From the NCBI RefSeq assembly GCF_014779595.1, contig NZ_JACXZT010000003.1, positions 186,001 through 250,000 on the forward strand: 64,000 nucleotides of DNA, in the 5' to 3' direction. The stretch is from Halomonas sp. ML-15. GTDB lineage: Bacteria > Pseudomonadota > Gammaproteobacteria > Pseudomonadales > Halomonadaceae. How positions within the stretch are numbered: the stretch's first letter is position 1; each line of letters begins with the position of its first letter. Positions 27,618 through 36,068 of this stretch are shown here, piece after piece. The position numbers and the translations under genes are program-made. Below the pieces are notes generated by a model. It had not been told where the DNA came from. It saw only the letters and a list, made by a program, of their open reading frames with translations, and did not search any database.

Positions 27618-27646
27618 TCTCTTCGGTAGCCATGGGCAATCACAGC

Positions 27647-27723
27647 AGGACCATAGCTCAGTTGGTTAGAGCGCCACGTTGACATCGTGGAGGTCAGCGG
27701 TTCAAATCCGCTTGGTCCTACCA
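27647..27723 (+). tRNA. tRNA-Val (GAC), copy 2
   Basis: Identical in every base to the upstream copy, with the GAC anticodon and encoded CCA. The 29-base spacer and shared downstream terminator indicate one transcript processed into two tRNAs. Confidence 0.97.
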
Positions 27724-27731
27724 GAATCGTA

Positions 27732-27770
27732 AAAACGGCCCCTCAGGCAGCACCGAGGGGCCGTTTTGCG
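27732..27770 (+). terminator. terminator after tRNA-Val pair
   Basis: AAAACGGCCCCTC pairs with GAGGGGCCGTTTT over a ten-base loop. The stem end supplies a T run on both strands, so it can also serve the opposing methionine operon. Confidence 0.88.
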
Positions 27771-27786
27771 TCTAGGCCCCAGGTAA

Positions 27787-28254
27787 TCAGTCTGCGGCGT
27801 CCAGGTCACTGCGGCTAGTAAAGACGGCCGCCAGCTGCTCGATGCCGGCCTGGTCGACGGCCGCGAAACGCGCCGGGAGTGGGCTGTCGAGGTCGAGCAC
27901 GCCCCATAGCCGTTCTCCGTTGAGGATTGGCACCACTAACTCCGCACGTGAGGCCGCATCGCAGGCGATATGCTCGGCCACTGCATGGACATCGTCGACA
28001 CGCTGGGTCGCGAGGCTGCGCGCTGCCGCACCGCACACGCCCTTGTCGAAGGGGATCGGGTGGCAGGCTGGCTTGCCCTGAAAAGGCCCCAGTGACAGCA
28101 GCTCGGGCTGGCGCTGCAGGTAGAAACCCACCCAGTTGAGGTCGGGCACGCTGTGCATGATGAAGGCGCAGGTCTGGGCGCTGTTGGTCAGCCAGTCGCG
28201 GCTGTCCAGCAGTGCCTCCAGCTGACGTGCCAGTAGATCATAGTTCGCTTGCAT
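27787..28254 (-). CDS. msrC: free methionine-(R)-sulfoxide reductase (GAF domain)
   Basis: A 155-residue GAF-domain enzyme that reduces free methionine-(R)-sulfoxide. Family landmarks: LNWVGFYL, LSLGPFQGKPACHPIPFDKGVCGAAA with two cysteines, then HIACDAASRAELVVPI with the third, and GVLDLDSP. The family uses three conserved Cys at these places. The ATG chosen has GGAGAT seven bases ahead; an in-frame start six codons up is less likely. It is the last gene after metNIQ, so methionine uptake and repair share a transcript. Confidence 0.9.
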   Translation of the reverse strand: MQANYDLLARQLEALLDSRDWLTNSAQTCAFIMHSVPDLNWVGFYLQRQPELLSLGPFQGKPACHPIPFDKGVCGAAARSLATQRVDDVHAVAEHIACDAASRAELVVPILNGERLWGVLDLDSPLPARFAAVDQAGIEQLAAVFTSRSDLDAAD

Positions 28255-28269
28255 GAGATCTCCTTGCCG

Positions 28270-28298
28270 CACTCGGCCGGCACGAGGCCGGCCGAGTG
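28270..28298 (-). other. 12-bp perfect hairpin between metQ and msrC
   Basis: CACTCGGCCGGC and GCCGGCCGAGTG form a perfect 12-base stem with a five-base loop in the 56-base gap. No T run follows on either strand, so it is more likely an mRNA stability or processing element, or a partial terminator, than a strong stop. Confidence 0.6.
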
Positions 28299-28310
28299 CC
28301 GATGCGGGCC

Positions 28311-29144
28311 TTACTCCCAGCCGGGAATCGCGCCGCCATCAAACAGCTCTTCGGCCTTGGCGGCCACTTCGTCGCGCTGGTACGCGCTGACCAACTGACG
28401 AATCTCTTCACGCTCCTCGTCGCCGGCACGCACCACGATCAGATTGACGTAGGGCGAGTCGGGGCCTTCGCGGACCAGGGCATCGTTGAGGCTGAGGCCG
28501 GCGGGCTGGGCGAAGGTGTTGTTGATGAACGCCATGTCGACGTCGGGTAGCACGCGCGGCAGCTGGGCGGCCTCGATCTCGCGGAACTGGAAGTCGCGCG
28601 GGTTCTCGATCACGTTGACTGGCGTGGCCTCGAGGTTCTCCGGGTCGTCGAGCTCGATCAGGCCCTCGTTGTGCATCAGGATCAGTGAGCGGCCTTCGTT
28701 GGACGGGTCGTTGGGAAGCGCGATGATGGCGCCATCGGGCAGCTCGTCGATGCTGGTGTGGCGCTCGGAGTAGGCGCCGATCGGGTAGACGAAGCTGCGC
28801 CCGGCGGCGACCAGCTCGTAGCCGCGATCCTCGACCATGCTCTGCAGGTAGGGTTCGTGCTGATAGGCGTTGGCATCGAGGCTGCCGTCGGCCAGTGCGG
28901 CGTTGGGGGAGACGTAATCGGTGAATTCGACGATCTCCACGTCGAGATCGTACTCCTCCTTGGCGAGGCGCACGGCGACTTCCATGACCTCGGTCTCGGG
29001 ACCGGCCACGGTCCCGACGCTGATCGAGCGGCTGGCGTCGGCATCGTCGCCGTTACCGCAGCCGGACAGTAGCAGGCTGCCGGTGATCACGGCGCCGCCG
29101 AGCAGGCGGGCGGGGGATAGGGTGCGTGACAGAGTAGCGTGCAT
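28311..29144 (-). CDS. metQ: methionine-binding lipoprotein MetQ
   Basis: A 277-residue NlpA/MetQ-family periplasmic binding lipoprotein. The signal ends in LLLSGCGNG (lipidated Cys near residue 29), and the domain contains the family signature blocks VGTVAGPETEVMEVA, VEFTDYVSPNAALADGSLDANAYQH and ALPNDPSNEGRSL. It delivers methionine to MetNI. It follows metI by 72 bases and has an AGGAGA site. Confidence 0.95.
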   Translation of the reverse strand: MHATLSRTLSPARLLGGAVITGSLLLSGCGNGDDADASRSISVGTVAGPETEVMEVAVRLAKEEYDLDVEIVEFTDYVSPNAALADGSLDANAYQHEPYLQSMVEDRGYELVAAGRSFVYPIGAYSERHTSIDELPDGAIIALPNDPSNEGRSLILMHNEGLIELDDPENLEATPVNVIENPRDFQFREIEAAQLPRVLPDVDMAFINNTFAQPAGLSLNDALVREGPDSPYVNLIVVRAGDEEREEIRQLVSAYQRDEVAAKAEELFDGGAIPGWE

Positions 29145-29215
29145 GATGGTGAGTTCTCCTGAGAAATGCCTCCGCAGAGGCGGTAAAGGCGCTGGCGCAC
29201 TCCGTGGCCGGCGCG

Positions 29216-29869
29216 CTATTTATGATCGGTGCGGCGCACCAGGTGGTCGCCGAGGCTCTGGAAGCCCTGGACCATGACCACCAGGATCGCCACGGTGATC
29301 AGCATGATCATCGGGTCGAAGCGGTTGTAGCCGTAGCGGATGCCCAGATCGCCCAGGCCGCCACCGCCCACCGCACCGGCCATCGCCGAATAGCTGACCA
29401 GGGTCACCACGGTGATGGTCAGGCCGGTGATGATGCCGCCGAGTGCCTCGGGCAGCAGCACTTTGGTGATGATCTGCAGTGGCGTGGCACCCATCGACTG
29501 GGCGGCCTCGATCAGCCCCGGCGAGATCTCGTTGAGGGCACCCTCGACCAGTCGCGCCACGAACGGAATCGCCGCGATGGTCAACGGCACGATAGCGGCG
29601 TTGGTGCCGATCGAGGTGCCGACGATCATCCGCGTGAAGGGAATGATCGCTACCATCAGGATGATGAAGGGCACCGAGCGGCCGATATTGGTGACGACCC
29701 CCAGGACCCGGTTGAGCAATGGTTGAGCGAGGATCTGGCGCGGCCGGGTGACATACAGCAGCACGCCCAGTGGTACCCCGAGCAGCGCCGAGATCAGGCT
29801 CGAGATGCCGACCATATAGAGGGTGTCGAAGGTGGCCTTGAGTATCAGGTCAATCATCGCGCTGGACAT
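29216..29869 (-). CDS. metI: methionine ABC transporter permease MetI
   Basis: A 217-residue inner-membrane permease with five hydrophobic helices, the size of E. coli MetI. The cytoplasmic EAA-like loop is GLIEAAQSMGATPLQIITKVLLPEALGG, which docks to MetN. The start chosen (MSSAMIDLI) overlaps the metN 3' end by 20 bases; upstream in-frame codons give an unlikely cysteine-rich leader. Confidence 0.95.
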   Translation of the reverse strand: MSSAMIDLILKATFDTLYMVGISSLISALLGVPLGVLLYVTRPRQILAQPLLNRVLGVVTNIGRSVPFIILMVAIIPFTRMIVGTSIGTNAAIVPLTIAAIPFVARLVEGALNEISPGLIEAAQSMGATPLQIITKVLLPEALGGIITGLTITVVTLVSYSAMAGAVGGGGLGDLGIRYGYNRFDPMIMLITVAILVVMVQGFQSLGDHLVRRTDHK

Positions 29870-30893
29870 GGCCGAGCACCTCCACGTGGAGATCATGGGT
29901 TTCGAGGTAGTCGATGGCCTCGCGGGTCTTGTCCGCGGGCCCGATCAGCTCAGCGATCATCAGTCCCAGGGTGCGATCCTGTATCGACTCGACCTTGGCC
30001 TGCAGGATGCTGACGTCGATCTGGCAGTCGCGGGCCAGGCGCGAGATCAGCGGCGTGGATACCGCGTCGCCGGAAAACGCCAGACGTACTACTGGATGTG
30101 AATGGTCGCCGGGTGCGGCGTCGAGGCGTTCGATCAGCGCCCGCGGCGGTTCGAGCTCGAGAAACTCGTTGATGAACTCGCGGCCCAGCTGTGTGCTCGG
30201 GGCGGTAAAGAAGTCGCCTACCTCGGCTTCCTCCACCAGATAGCCGTCCGAGATCAGGCCGACCCGATGGCATATCCGCTTGACCACCTCCATCTCGTGG
30301 GTGATCAGTAGGATGGTCAGCCCCAGGCTGCGATTGATCTCCTGCAGTAGGGCCAGGATCGAGCCGGTGGTCTGTGGGTCGAGGGCCGAGGTCGCCTCGT
30401 CGCAGAGCAGCACCTTGGGCTTGCTTGCCAGGGCGCGGGCGATGGCCACTCGTTGTTTCTGGCCGCCGGAGAGCTGTGCCGGATACTGCTCGGTCTTGTC
30501 GCTGAGGCCGACCAGATCGAGCAGCGGGAGTACCCGTTGACGGATCTCGACGCGCGGCACGCCCATCAGCTCGAGGGGCAGGGCGACGTTGGCAAACACC
30601 GTCCGCGAAGCCAGCAGGTTGAAATGCTGGAAGATCATGCCGATGCGGTGACGAGCCTGGTTGAGCGCCGTGCCGTTGAGCGCCGTGAGCTCCTGGTCGT
30701 CGACGCTTACGCTGCCGCTGGTGGGGCGCTCGAGCAGATTGACGCAGCGGATCAGTGTCGACTTGCCGGCGCCGGAGAGGCCGATAACGCCGTAGATGGC
30801 GCCTTCGGGCACGTGCAGGTCGAGCGGCTTGAGCGCTTCGACGGCGCTGTCGCCCTGGCCGTAGGTCTTGGAGACGTTGGAGAGTGTAATCAT
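29850..30893 (-). CDS. metN: methionine ABC transporter ATPase MetN
   Basis: A 347-residue ATPase: Walker A GLSGAGKST near residues 38-46, signature LSGGQKQRVAIARAL, Walker B VLLCDEATSALD and switch His in LITHEME. The C-terminal NIL domain (from about residue 260) binds cytosolic methionine and inhibits transport, giving feedback control. It is the first gene of metNIQ-msrC, preceded by the promoter, SAM-II-like aptamer and terminator described separately. Confidence 0.96.
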   Translation of the reverse strand: MITLSNVSKTYGQGDSAVEALKPLDLHVPEGAIYGVIGLSGAGKSTLIRCVNLLERPTSGSVSVDDQELTALNGTALNQARHRIGMIFQHFNLLASRTVFANVALPLELMGVPRVEIRQRVLPLLDLVGLSDKTEQYPAQLSGGQKQRVAIARALASKPKVLLCDEATSALDPQTTGSILALLQEINRSLGLTILLITHEMEVVKRICHRVGLISDGYLVEEAEVGDFFTAPSTQLGREFINEFLELEPPRALIERLDAAPGDHSHPVVRLAFSGDAVSTPLISRLARDCQIDVSILQAKVESIQDRTLGLMIAELIGPADKTREAIDYLETHDLHVEVLGHVQRDD

Positions 30894-30935
30894 GGTCCTG
30901 TCGCGTTACGGCGCCGGCGGGCGGAGGCAGCGGGC

Positions 30936-30963
30936 AAAAAAAAGGCCACCCTGGCGGGTGGCC
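30936..30963 (-). terminator. leader terminator upstream of metN
   Basis: On the minus strand GGCCACCC pairs with GGGTGGCC around a TGGC-type four-base loop, followed by eight T residues. It lies 43 bases before the metN start codon and directly after the riboswitch aptamer, so it is placed to attenuate transcription. Confidence 0.92.
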
Positions 30964-30978
30964 ATCAACGCTGGACAC

Positions 30979-31050
30979 ACCCTTTTAGCTGCACTTCTCC
31001 CTCCCTGGTGGGAAGGAGGGCGCCCGCAATCCGGGGTCAAATCGGCGCCT
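30979..31050 (-). ncRNA. SAM-II-type riboswitch controlling metNIQ-msrC
   Basis: Read on the minus strand, the leader has GGCGCC, then GATTTGACCCCGGATTGCG, then GGCGCC (P1 and its loop), and later GTGCAGCTAAAAGGGTG. These match, in order and spacing, the SAM-II (SAM_alpha) aptamer core: GAUUUAACC..AUUGC inside P1 and UGUAGCUAAAAAGGG forming the pseudoknot strand. The linker between P1 and the pseudoknot strand is about 24 bases and holds a nine-base hairpin, longer than in the classic aptamer. A terminator follows within 16 bases. Binding S-adenosylmethionine should stop expression of methionine uptake genes. The call is by motif memory; a covariance search would settle it. Confidence 0.88.
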
Positions 31051-31065
31051 GAATATGTGCTGAGG

Positions 31066-31095
31066 ATTCTAGGCGTCGCACTCGAATAATGTCAA
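31066..31095 (-). promoter_or_regulatory. sigma-70 promoter of the metN leader
   Basis: Minus-strand TTGACA (-35) and TAGAAT (-10) separated by 18 bases. Initiation would fall about seven bases after the -10, just ahead of the riboswitch P1 stem. Confidence 0.85.
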
Positions 31096-31302
31096 CGACT
31101 TTAGTCCAAGGTGAGTGTCACTTGCCAGCGATGTGGTAATTTTTCCTGTATTTCCACTATTTGAAGATTTTTCTGCTGATCGCGGCGGGGCGTTGGCGGC
31201 GCACCCAGCGTGGACGCCTGGCACGTTCATTCATTACACTCGACGGCTTTCCAACGCTCGTCACGACAGCCGGGCGTGGGTCGTCCAGGGTCAGGAGAGA
31301 GC

Positions 31303-31932
31303 ATGTTCACAGGCATCGTACAGGGCATGGCTACGGTCACCCGGGTCATCGAAAAAACCGCGTTTCGCACCCATGTGCTAGAGCTCGACGCAGCGCTGCG
31401 CGACGGTCTGGCGCTGGGCGCTTCGGTGGCACACAACGGCGTGTGCCTGACGGTCACTGCCATCGAGGGGGATCAGGTCAGTTTTGACTTGATGCGTGAG
31501 ACCCTGCGTTTGACCAACCTTGGTGCGGTGAAGGAGGGGGATCGCGTCAATATCGAGCGTGCAGCGCGCTTTGGAGACGAGATCGGCGGTCATGCCATGT
31601 CGGGTCACGTCAGCAGCATGGCCGAGCTGGTGGAGCTTGACGAGGCGCCCAACAATCGCCGGCTGTGGTTCGAGCTGGACGCCGAGTTCGGCCGTTTCAT
31701 CTTCGACAAGGGCTATATTGGTGTGGACGGTATCAGCCTGACCATCGGTGGCGTGGCGACTGGCACGGCAGGGCGGGTGCGCTTCTGTGTCAATTTGATT
31801 CCCGAGACCCTGGCGCGTACCACCCTCGCAGAGCGGCGCCCCGGCGATCGTGTCAACATCGAGATCGACCCCCAGACCCAGGCCATCGTCGAGACCGTCG
31901 AGCGGGTGATGGCGAGTCGCCAAGGGCACTGA
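31303..31932 (+). CDS. ribE: riboflavin synthase
   Basis: A 209-residue enzyme that dismutates two lumazine molecules into riboflavin. It has the two-fold repeated fold: the first repeat begins MFTGIVQG, the second begins near GHAMSGHVSSMAELVEL, and the segments SLTIGGVATGTAGRVRFCVNLIPETLARTTL match. The ATG has CAGGAGAGA ahead; the frame extends 31 codons upstream without family similarity. I see no FMN riboswitch in the preceding gap and no other rib genes adjacent. Confidence 0.95.
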   Translation: MFTGIVQGMATVTRVIEKTAFRTHVLELDAALRDGLALGASVAHNGVCLTVTAIEGDQVSFDLMRETLRLTNLGAVKEGDRVNIERAARFGDEIGGHAMSGHVSSMAELVELDEAPNNRRLWFELDAEFGRFIFDKGYIGVDGISLTIGGVATGTAGRVRFCVNLIPETLARTTLAERRPGDRVNIEIDPQTQAIVETVERVMASRQGH

Positions 31933-32054
31933 AACGCTTGCTTTGACCGCTCCGTCAAGTTTTCGTTGGTGGCGCGAGTGGCCAATGGCGCAGGGCTTGC
32001 TTATAGATAGAGCAGGCTGGCGAGATGCCGGTCATTACAACAATCAACGCAGGT

Positions 32055-32110
32055 CGCCATGTACCTTATATGTGTCTCGCATCCCCCGATGCCTTTGGGT
32101 ACCATGTGCG
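32055..32110 (+). other. possible structured leader before purine permease
   Basis: CGCCATGTACC can pair with GGTACCATGTGCG (two single-base bulges), enclosing a smaller hairpin GCATC-CCCC-GATGC. It lies 50 bases ahead of the permease start. No riboswitch class is recognised. Confidence 0.3.
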
Positions 32111-32159
32111 GCTTTTCTCGCACCCCGGGCGCTGTACGCCCACGCGCAGGACTAAGCCG

Positions 32160-33461
32160 ATGAAACGACTGCTGGATAACCACTTCAAGCTGTCTGAGAA
32201 CAACACCACCATCAAGACAGAGGTCATTGCCGGGATCACCACCTTCCTGACCATGGCCTATATCATCTTCGTCAACCCCAGTATTCTGTCCGAGACCGGC
32301 ATGGACTACGGGGCGGTGTTCGTGGCCACCTGCCTGGCCGCGGCAGTGGGCTGTTTGATCATGGGGCTGTGGGCCAACTATCCGATTGCCCAGGCGCCCG
32401 GCATGGGCCTCAACGCCTTCTTTACGTATGGCGTGGTGCTGGGCATGGGCTACACCTGGGAAGCGGCGTTGGGGGCAGTGTTTTTCTCGGGCTTTATCTT
32501 CTTCCTGCTCAGCGTGTTCAAGATCCGCGAATGGATCATCAATGCCATTCCGCTTTCGCTGCGGCTGGGGATTGCCGCCGGTATCGGTCTGTTTCTGGCC
32601 ATGATTGCGCTCAAGAATGCCGGCATCGTGGTCTCCGATACCGCCACCTACGTGGCGCTCGGCGATCTCTCCGAGCCTGCGGCGATCTATGCCCTGGTGG
32701 GCTTCTTCGTGATCACCGCGCTTGCCTACCTCAAGGTCACCGGCGCGGTAATGATCGGTATCCTCGGGGTCACCGTGGTGGCCATCCTGTTCGGTCACAA
32801 CGAGTACGGTGGCCTGGTCTCGGCCCCGCCGTCGATTGCTCCGACCTTCATGGCCCTCGACTTCGCCGGTGCGCTCGACATAGCCATGCTCAGCGTGATC
32901 TTCGCCTTCCTGTTCGTCGACCTGTTCGACACCTCCGGCACCCTGATCGGGGTGGCTCACCGCGGCAAGCTGCTCGACAAGGATGGCAAGCTGCCGCGTA
33001 TCGGTCGCGCCATGATGGCCGACAGTGGGGCCTCCATGGCCGGTGCCGTGATGGGCACCTCGACCACCACCAGCTACATTGAGTCTACCGCCGGTATCGC
33101 CTCGGGTGGGCGCACCGGGCTGACGGCGGTAGTGGTGGCCGGGCTGTTTCTGGTCAGCTTGTTCTTCTCCCCGCTGGCCGGCTCGATCCCCGCCTATGCA
33201 ACCGCCGGGGCGCTGCTCTATGTGGCGGTGCTGATGGCCGGTAGCCTGGCCCACGCCGACTGGGAGGATGTCACCGAGGCGGCCCCGGTGCTGATCGCTG
33301 CCCTGGCCATGCCGCTGACCTTCTCGATCGCCGAGGGGATCGCGTTGGGCTTCGTCAGCTATGTGGCCATCAAGACGCTCTCCGGCCGCTTCAGCGACCT
33401 CAACCCGGCAGTGATCATTCTGGCACTGCTGTTCGTTCTCAAGTTCCTTTTCCTCGACTGA
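32160..33461 (+). CDS. NCS2-family purine permease (AzgA/GhxP type)
   Basis: A 433-residue proton-coupled nucleobase symporter with about 12-14 helices. The N-terminal KTEVIAGITTFLTMAYIIFVNP is diagnostic of the AzgA-like branch (adenine, hypoxanthine, guanine), and the substrate-site segments APGMGLNAFF and DLFDTSGTLIGVA match. The ATG fits the family N-terminus; the frame runs 45 codons further upstream. It is followed by apt 21 bases downstream, consistent with purine uptake plus salvage. Confidence 0.92.
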   Translation: MKRLLDNHFKLSENNTTIKTEVIAGITTFLTMAYIIFVNPSILSETGMDYGAVFVATCLAAAVGCLIMGLWANYPIAQAPGMGLNAFFTYGVVLGMGYTWEAALGAVFFSGFIFFLLSVFKIREWIINAIPLSLRLGIAAGIGLFLAMIALKNAGIVVSDTATYVALGDLSEPAAIYALVGFFVITALAYLKVTGAVMIGILGVTVVAILFGHNEYGGLVSAPPSIAPTFMALDFAGALDIAMLSVIFAFLFVDLFDTSGTLIGVAHRGKLLDKDGKLPRIGRAMMADSGASMAGAVMGTSTTTSYIESTAGIASGGRTGLTAVVVAGLFLVSLFFSPLAGSIPAYATAGALLYVAVLMAGSLAHADWEDVTEAAPVLIAALAMPLTFSIAEGIALGFVSYVAIKTLSGRFSDLNPAVIILALLFVLKFLFLD

Positions 33462-33482
33462 CCCGATGAGACCCGACCCGCG

Positions 33483-34028
33483 ATGAGCATATACGGCGAC
33501 TACATCAAATCCGTGATTCGGACCGTCCCCGACTGGCCACACCCCGGGGTCAATTTCCGCGATATCACGCCGCTGCTGCAGAATAGTGGGGCGTTCCGCA
33601 AGCTGATCGACAGCTTCGTGCACCGCTATCAGGAGATGGAGCTGGACGCGATTGCCGCCATCGATGCGCGCGGGTTCATCATCGGCGCGCCGCTGGCCTA
33701 CGAGCTGGGCTGCAGCTTCGTGCCGGTGCGCAAGAAGGGTAAACTGCCGTTTCGCACCATCAGCGAGACCTACACCCTTGAGTACGGCAAGTCGGAGGTC
33801 GAACTGCACTCCGACGCCTTCCAGCAAGGCGATCGTATTCTGGTCATGGACGACCTGATCGCCACTGGAGGGACCATGTTGGCCGCGTCCAAGCTGATCT
33901 CGCGCAGCGGTGGCCAGGTGGTGGAAACCGCCACCATCATTGACCTGCCGGAGCTCGGCGGGTCACAGAAGATCCGCGATGCCGGCTACGGCGTCTTTGC
34001 GGTCTGTTCTTTCACCGAGGACGAGTAG
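33483..34028 (+). CDS. apt: adenine phosphoribosyltransferase
   Basis: A 181-residue PRTase converting adenine and PRPP to AMP. The PRPP loop is [13 protein letters not shown], and the N-terminal [26 protein letters not shown] is typical of Apt. Length is usual. It sits between the purine permease and gpt. Confidence 0.95.
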   Translation: MSIYGDYIKSVIRTVPDWPHPGVNFRDITPLLQNSGAFRKLIDSFVHRYQEMELDAIAAIDARGFIIGAPLAYELGCSFVPVRKKGKLPFRTISETYTLEYGKSEVELHSDAFQQGDRILVMDDLIATGGTMLAASKLISRSGGQVVETATIIDLPELGGSQKIRDAGYGVFAVCSFTEDE

Positions 34029-34069
34029 CGCAACAGGGTCCTCCCCAGTGGTTTACCGGTATATCGATC

Positions 34070-34558
34070 ATGAGCGCCAATCGCTATCAGCAGCACTTCA
34101 CCGTTTCCTGGGACCAGCTCCACCGCGATGTGCGGGCGCTGTGTCATCAACTCGTCGAGCGTGACTTCAAGGGTATTATCGCCATCACCCGCGGCGGGCT
34201 GATTCCCGCGGCCCTGATCGCCCGTGAGCTCAACGTGCGGTTGATCGACACCGTCTGCATCAAGAGCTATGACCATATGGATCAAGGCGGCCTCGATGTC
34301 ATGAAAGGCGTCGAGCATGACGGCGACGGCTGGCTGCTGGTCGACGACCTGGTCGACACCGGCAAGACCGCTCGGGCGGTGCGCGAGATGCTCCCCAAGG
34401 CACACTTCGTGACGATCTATGCCAAGCCGGAAGGGCGCCCGTTGGTGGATCAGTGTCTCACCGAAGTGGCGCAGGACTGCTGGATTCAGTTCCCCTGGGA
34501 CATGGGGATCGCCTACGTTGAGCCGCTGGTCGATCAGGTCCGCGGACAGACTCCCTGA
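34070..34558 (+). CDS. gpt: xanthine (guanine/hypoxanthine) phosphoribosyltransferase
   Basis: A 162-residue PRTase with the PRPP motif [14 protein letters not shown] and the Gpt-type segments [18 protein letters not shown] and IKSYDH. E. coli Gpt is 152 residues. It salvages xanthine and guanine to nucleotides at the inner face of the membrane. It is 41 bases after apt and 26 ahead of ung. Confidence 0.93.
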   Translation: MSANRYQQHFTVSWDQLHRDVRALCHQLVERDFKGIIAITRGGLIPAALIARELNVRLIDTVCIKSYDHMDQGGLDVMKGVEHDGDGWLLVDDLVDTGKTARAVREMLPKAHFVTIYAKPEGRPLVDQCLTEVAQDCWIQFPWDMGIAYVEPLVDQVRGQTP

Positions 34559-34584
34559 CGGCTAACGACGACGAGGAGGTCAGG

Positions 34585-35280
34585 ATGTCGGCATCGCCGC
34601 TTCCCGAGAGCTGGCAAGCGCATCTTGGAGATGAGCTGCAGGCACCTTATATGCAGGACCTGCGCGACTTTCTGGCTGCCGAGAAAGCTGCGCGCAAGGT
34701 GATCTACCCGCACTCGGCGCACTGGTTTCGCGCCTTCCAGCTGACCCCCCTCGAGCAGGTCAAGGTGGTGGTGCTCGGGCAGGACCCTTACCACGGCCCC
34801 GATCAGGCCCACGGGCTGTGTTTCTCGGTACGCCCCGGCGTGCCGACGCCGCCGTCGCTGCAGAATATCTACAAGGAGCTGGCCCAGGATCTCGGCACCA
34901 CGCCGGTCAATCACGGCTTTCTCGAGCACTGGGCGCGCCAGGGCGTGCTGATGCTCAACAGCGTGCTGACCGTAGAGCAGGGCAACGCCGGCTCGCATCG
35001 CGGTCGCGGCTGGGAAACCTTCACCGACCGCGCCATCGCCACGGTCAATGAGCAGTGCGACCACGTCGCTTTCATGCTGTGGGGCAGCTATGCCCAGAAG
35101 AAGGCCGCCTTCGTCGACCGCAGCCGACACCTGGTGCTGCATTCGCCGCACCCCTCGCCGCTGTCGGCACACCGCGGTTTCTTTGGCCAGCGGCACTTTT
35201 CTCAAGCCAACGCCTTCCTTGCCGCCCACGGGCGTGAGCCGATCGACTGGCAGCTGCCAGCCGAGGTCGCTGGGCCTTAA
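34585..35280 (+). CDS. ung: uracil-DNA glycosylase
   Basis: A 231-residue family 1 UDG that removes uracil from DNA. The water-activating motif GQDPYHGPDQAHGLCFSV (catalytic Asp), the uracil-binding region and the minor-groove HPSPLSAHRGF loop are intact. The start has AGGAGG. It sits inside the nucleobase salvage block between gpt and upp. Confidence 0.96.
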   Translation: MSASPLPESWQAHLGDELQAPYMQDLRDFLAAEKAARKVIYPHSAHWFRAFQLTPLEQVKVVVLGQDPYHGPDQAHGLCFSVRPGVPTPPSLQNIYKELAQDLGTTPVNHGFLEHWARQGVLMLNSVLTVEQGNAGSHRGRGWETFTDRAIATVNEQCDHVAFMLWGSYAQKKAAFVDRSRHLVLHSPHPSPLSAHRGFFGQRHFSQANAFLAAHGREPIDWQLPAEVAGP

Positions 35281-35359
35281 CCTGAGGGCGCGATCAGGCT
35301 AGAATTGCGCGCAATTTGTCCATCCACCAGACGTCAGCCTGACGAGGGAGCCTTCCGCC

Positions 35360-35989
35360 ATGAGCGTTCACGCCATCGACCATCCTCTGGTACAGCACAA
35401 GCTCGGGCTGATGCGCGAAGCGGGAATCAGCACCAAGAGCTTTCGTGAGCTGGCCGGGGAGCTGGCCAAGCTGCTGACCTACGAGGCGACCCAGGATCTC
35501 GAGCTGCAGACCCAGGAGATCGATGGCTGGAGCGGCAACAAGATCCCGGTCCAGCTACTCAAGGGCAAGAAGGTCACCATCGTGCCGATCCTGCGCGCCG
35601 GTCTCGGCATGCTCGACGGCGTGACCGACCTGATCCCCAGCGCACGGATCAGCGTGGTAGGGCTCTACCGGAACGAGGAGACCCTCGAACCGGTGCCCTA
35701 TTTCGAGAAGTTTACCAACGACCTCGATGAGCGCCTGGCGATCGTCATCGACCCGATGCTGGCCACCGGCGGCTCGATGCTGGCCACCCTCGATATGCTC
35801 AAGTCTCGTGGCTGCCCACTGATGAAGGTGATCGTACTGGTCGCTGCACCTGAGGGCATTCGCCGCGTGCAGGAAGCCTACCCTGAGGTCGAGATCTACA
35901 CCGCGGCGATCGATGAGCGACTCGACGAAAATGGCTATATCGTCCCGGGGCTGGGCGATGCTGGGGACAAGATCTTCGGCACCCGCTAA
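35360..35989 (+). CDS. upp: uracil phosphoribosyltransferase
   Basis: A 209-residue PRTase converting uracil to UMP. Signatures are [33 protein letters not shown] (PRPP loop) and the C-terminal [17 protein letters not shown] terminator lies between it and uraA, so uraA may be read through or have its own promoter. Confidence 0.96.
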   Translation: MSVHAIDHPLVQHKLGLMREAGISTKSFRELAGELAKLLTYEATQDLELQTQEIDGWSGNKIPVQLLKGKKVTIVPILRAGLGMLDGVTDLIPSARISVVGLYRNEETLEPVPYFEKFTNDLDERLAIVIDPMLATGGSMLATLDMLKSRGCPLMKVIVLVAAPEGIRRVQEAYPEVEIYTAAIDERLDENGYIVPGLGDAGDKIFGTR

Positions 35990-36007
35990 TACCCCTATCA
36001 ATATTTC

Positions 36008-36032
36008 GCCCCTTCTAAAGGGGCATTTTTTT
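36008..36032 (+). terminator. terminator between upp and uraA
   Basis: GCCCCTT pairs with AAGGGGC (three-base loop) followed by a base and a run of seven T. The position between upp and uraA suggests partial read-through or attenuation rather than a full operon end. Confidence 0.88.
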
Positions 36033-36068
36033 GCTCACAACAATGTATTGACGTAGAGGCAACGCTTT

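Noticed and set aside
27541-27723. two identical 77-base direct repeats as an integration (att) site
   Set aside because: They are simply tandem tRNA-Val genes; only 29 bases lie between them and there is no integrase or cargo.
31096-31302. FMN riboswitch ahead of ribE
   Set aside because: None of the conserved FMN aptamer segments is visible in the gap.
32001-33827. 608-codon open frame on the minus strand
   Set aside because: It spans the purine permease and the start of apt in antisense; composition (His/Gln/Arg/Gly-rich) is typical of a shadow frame.
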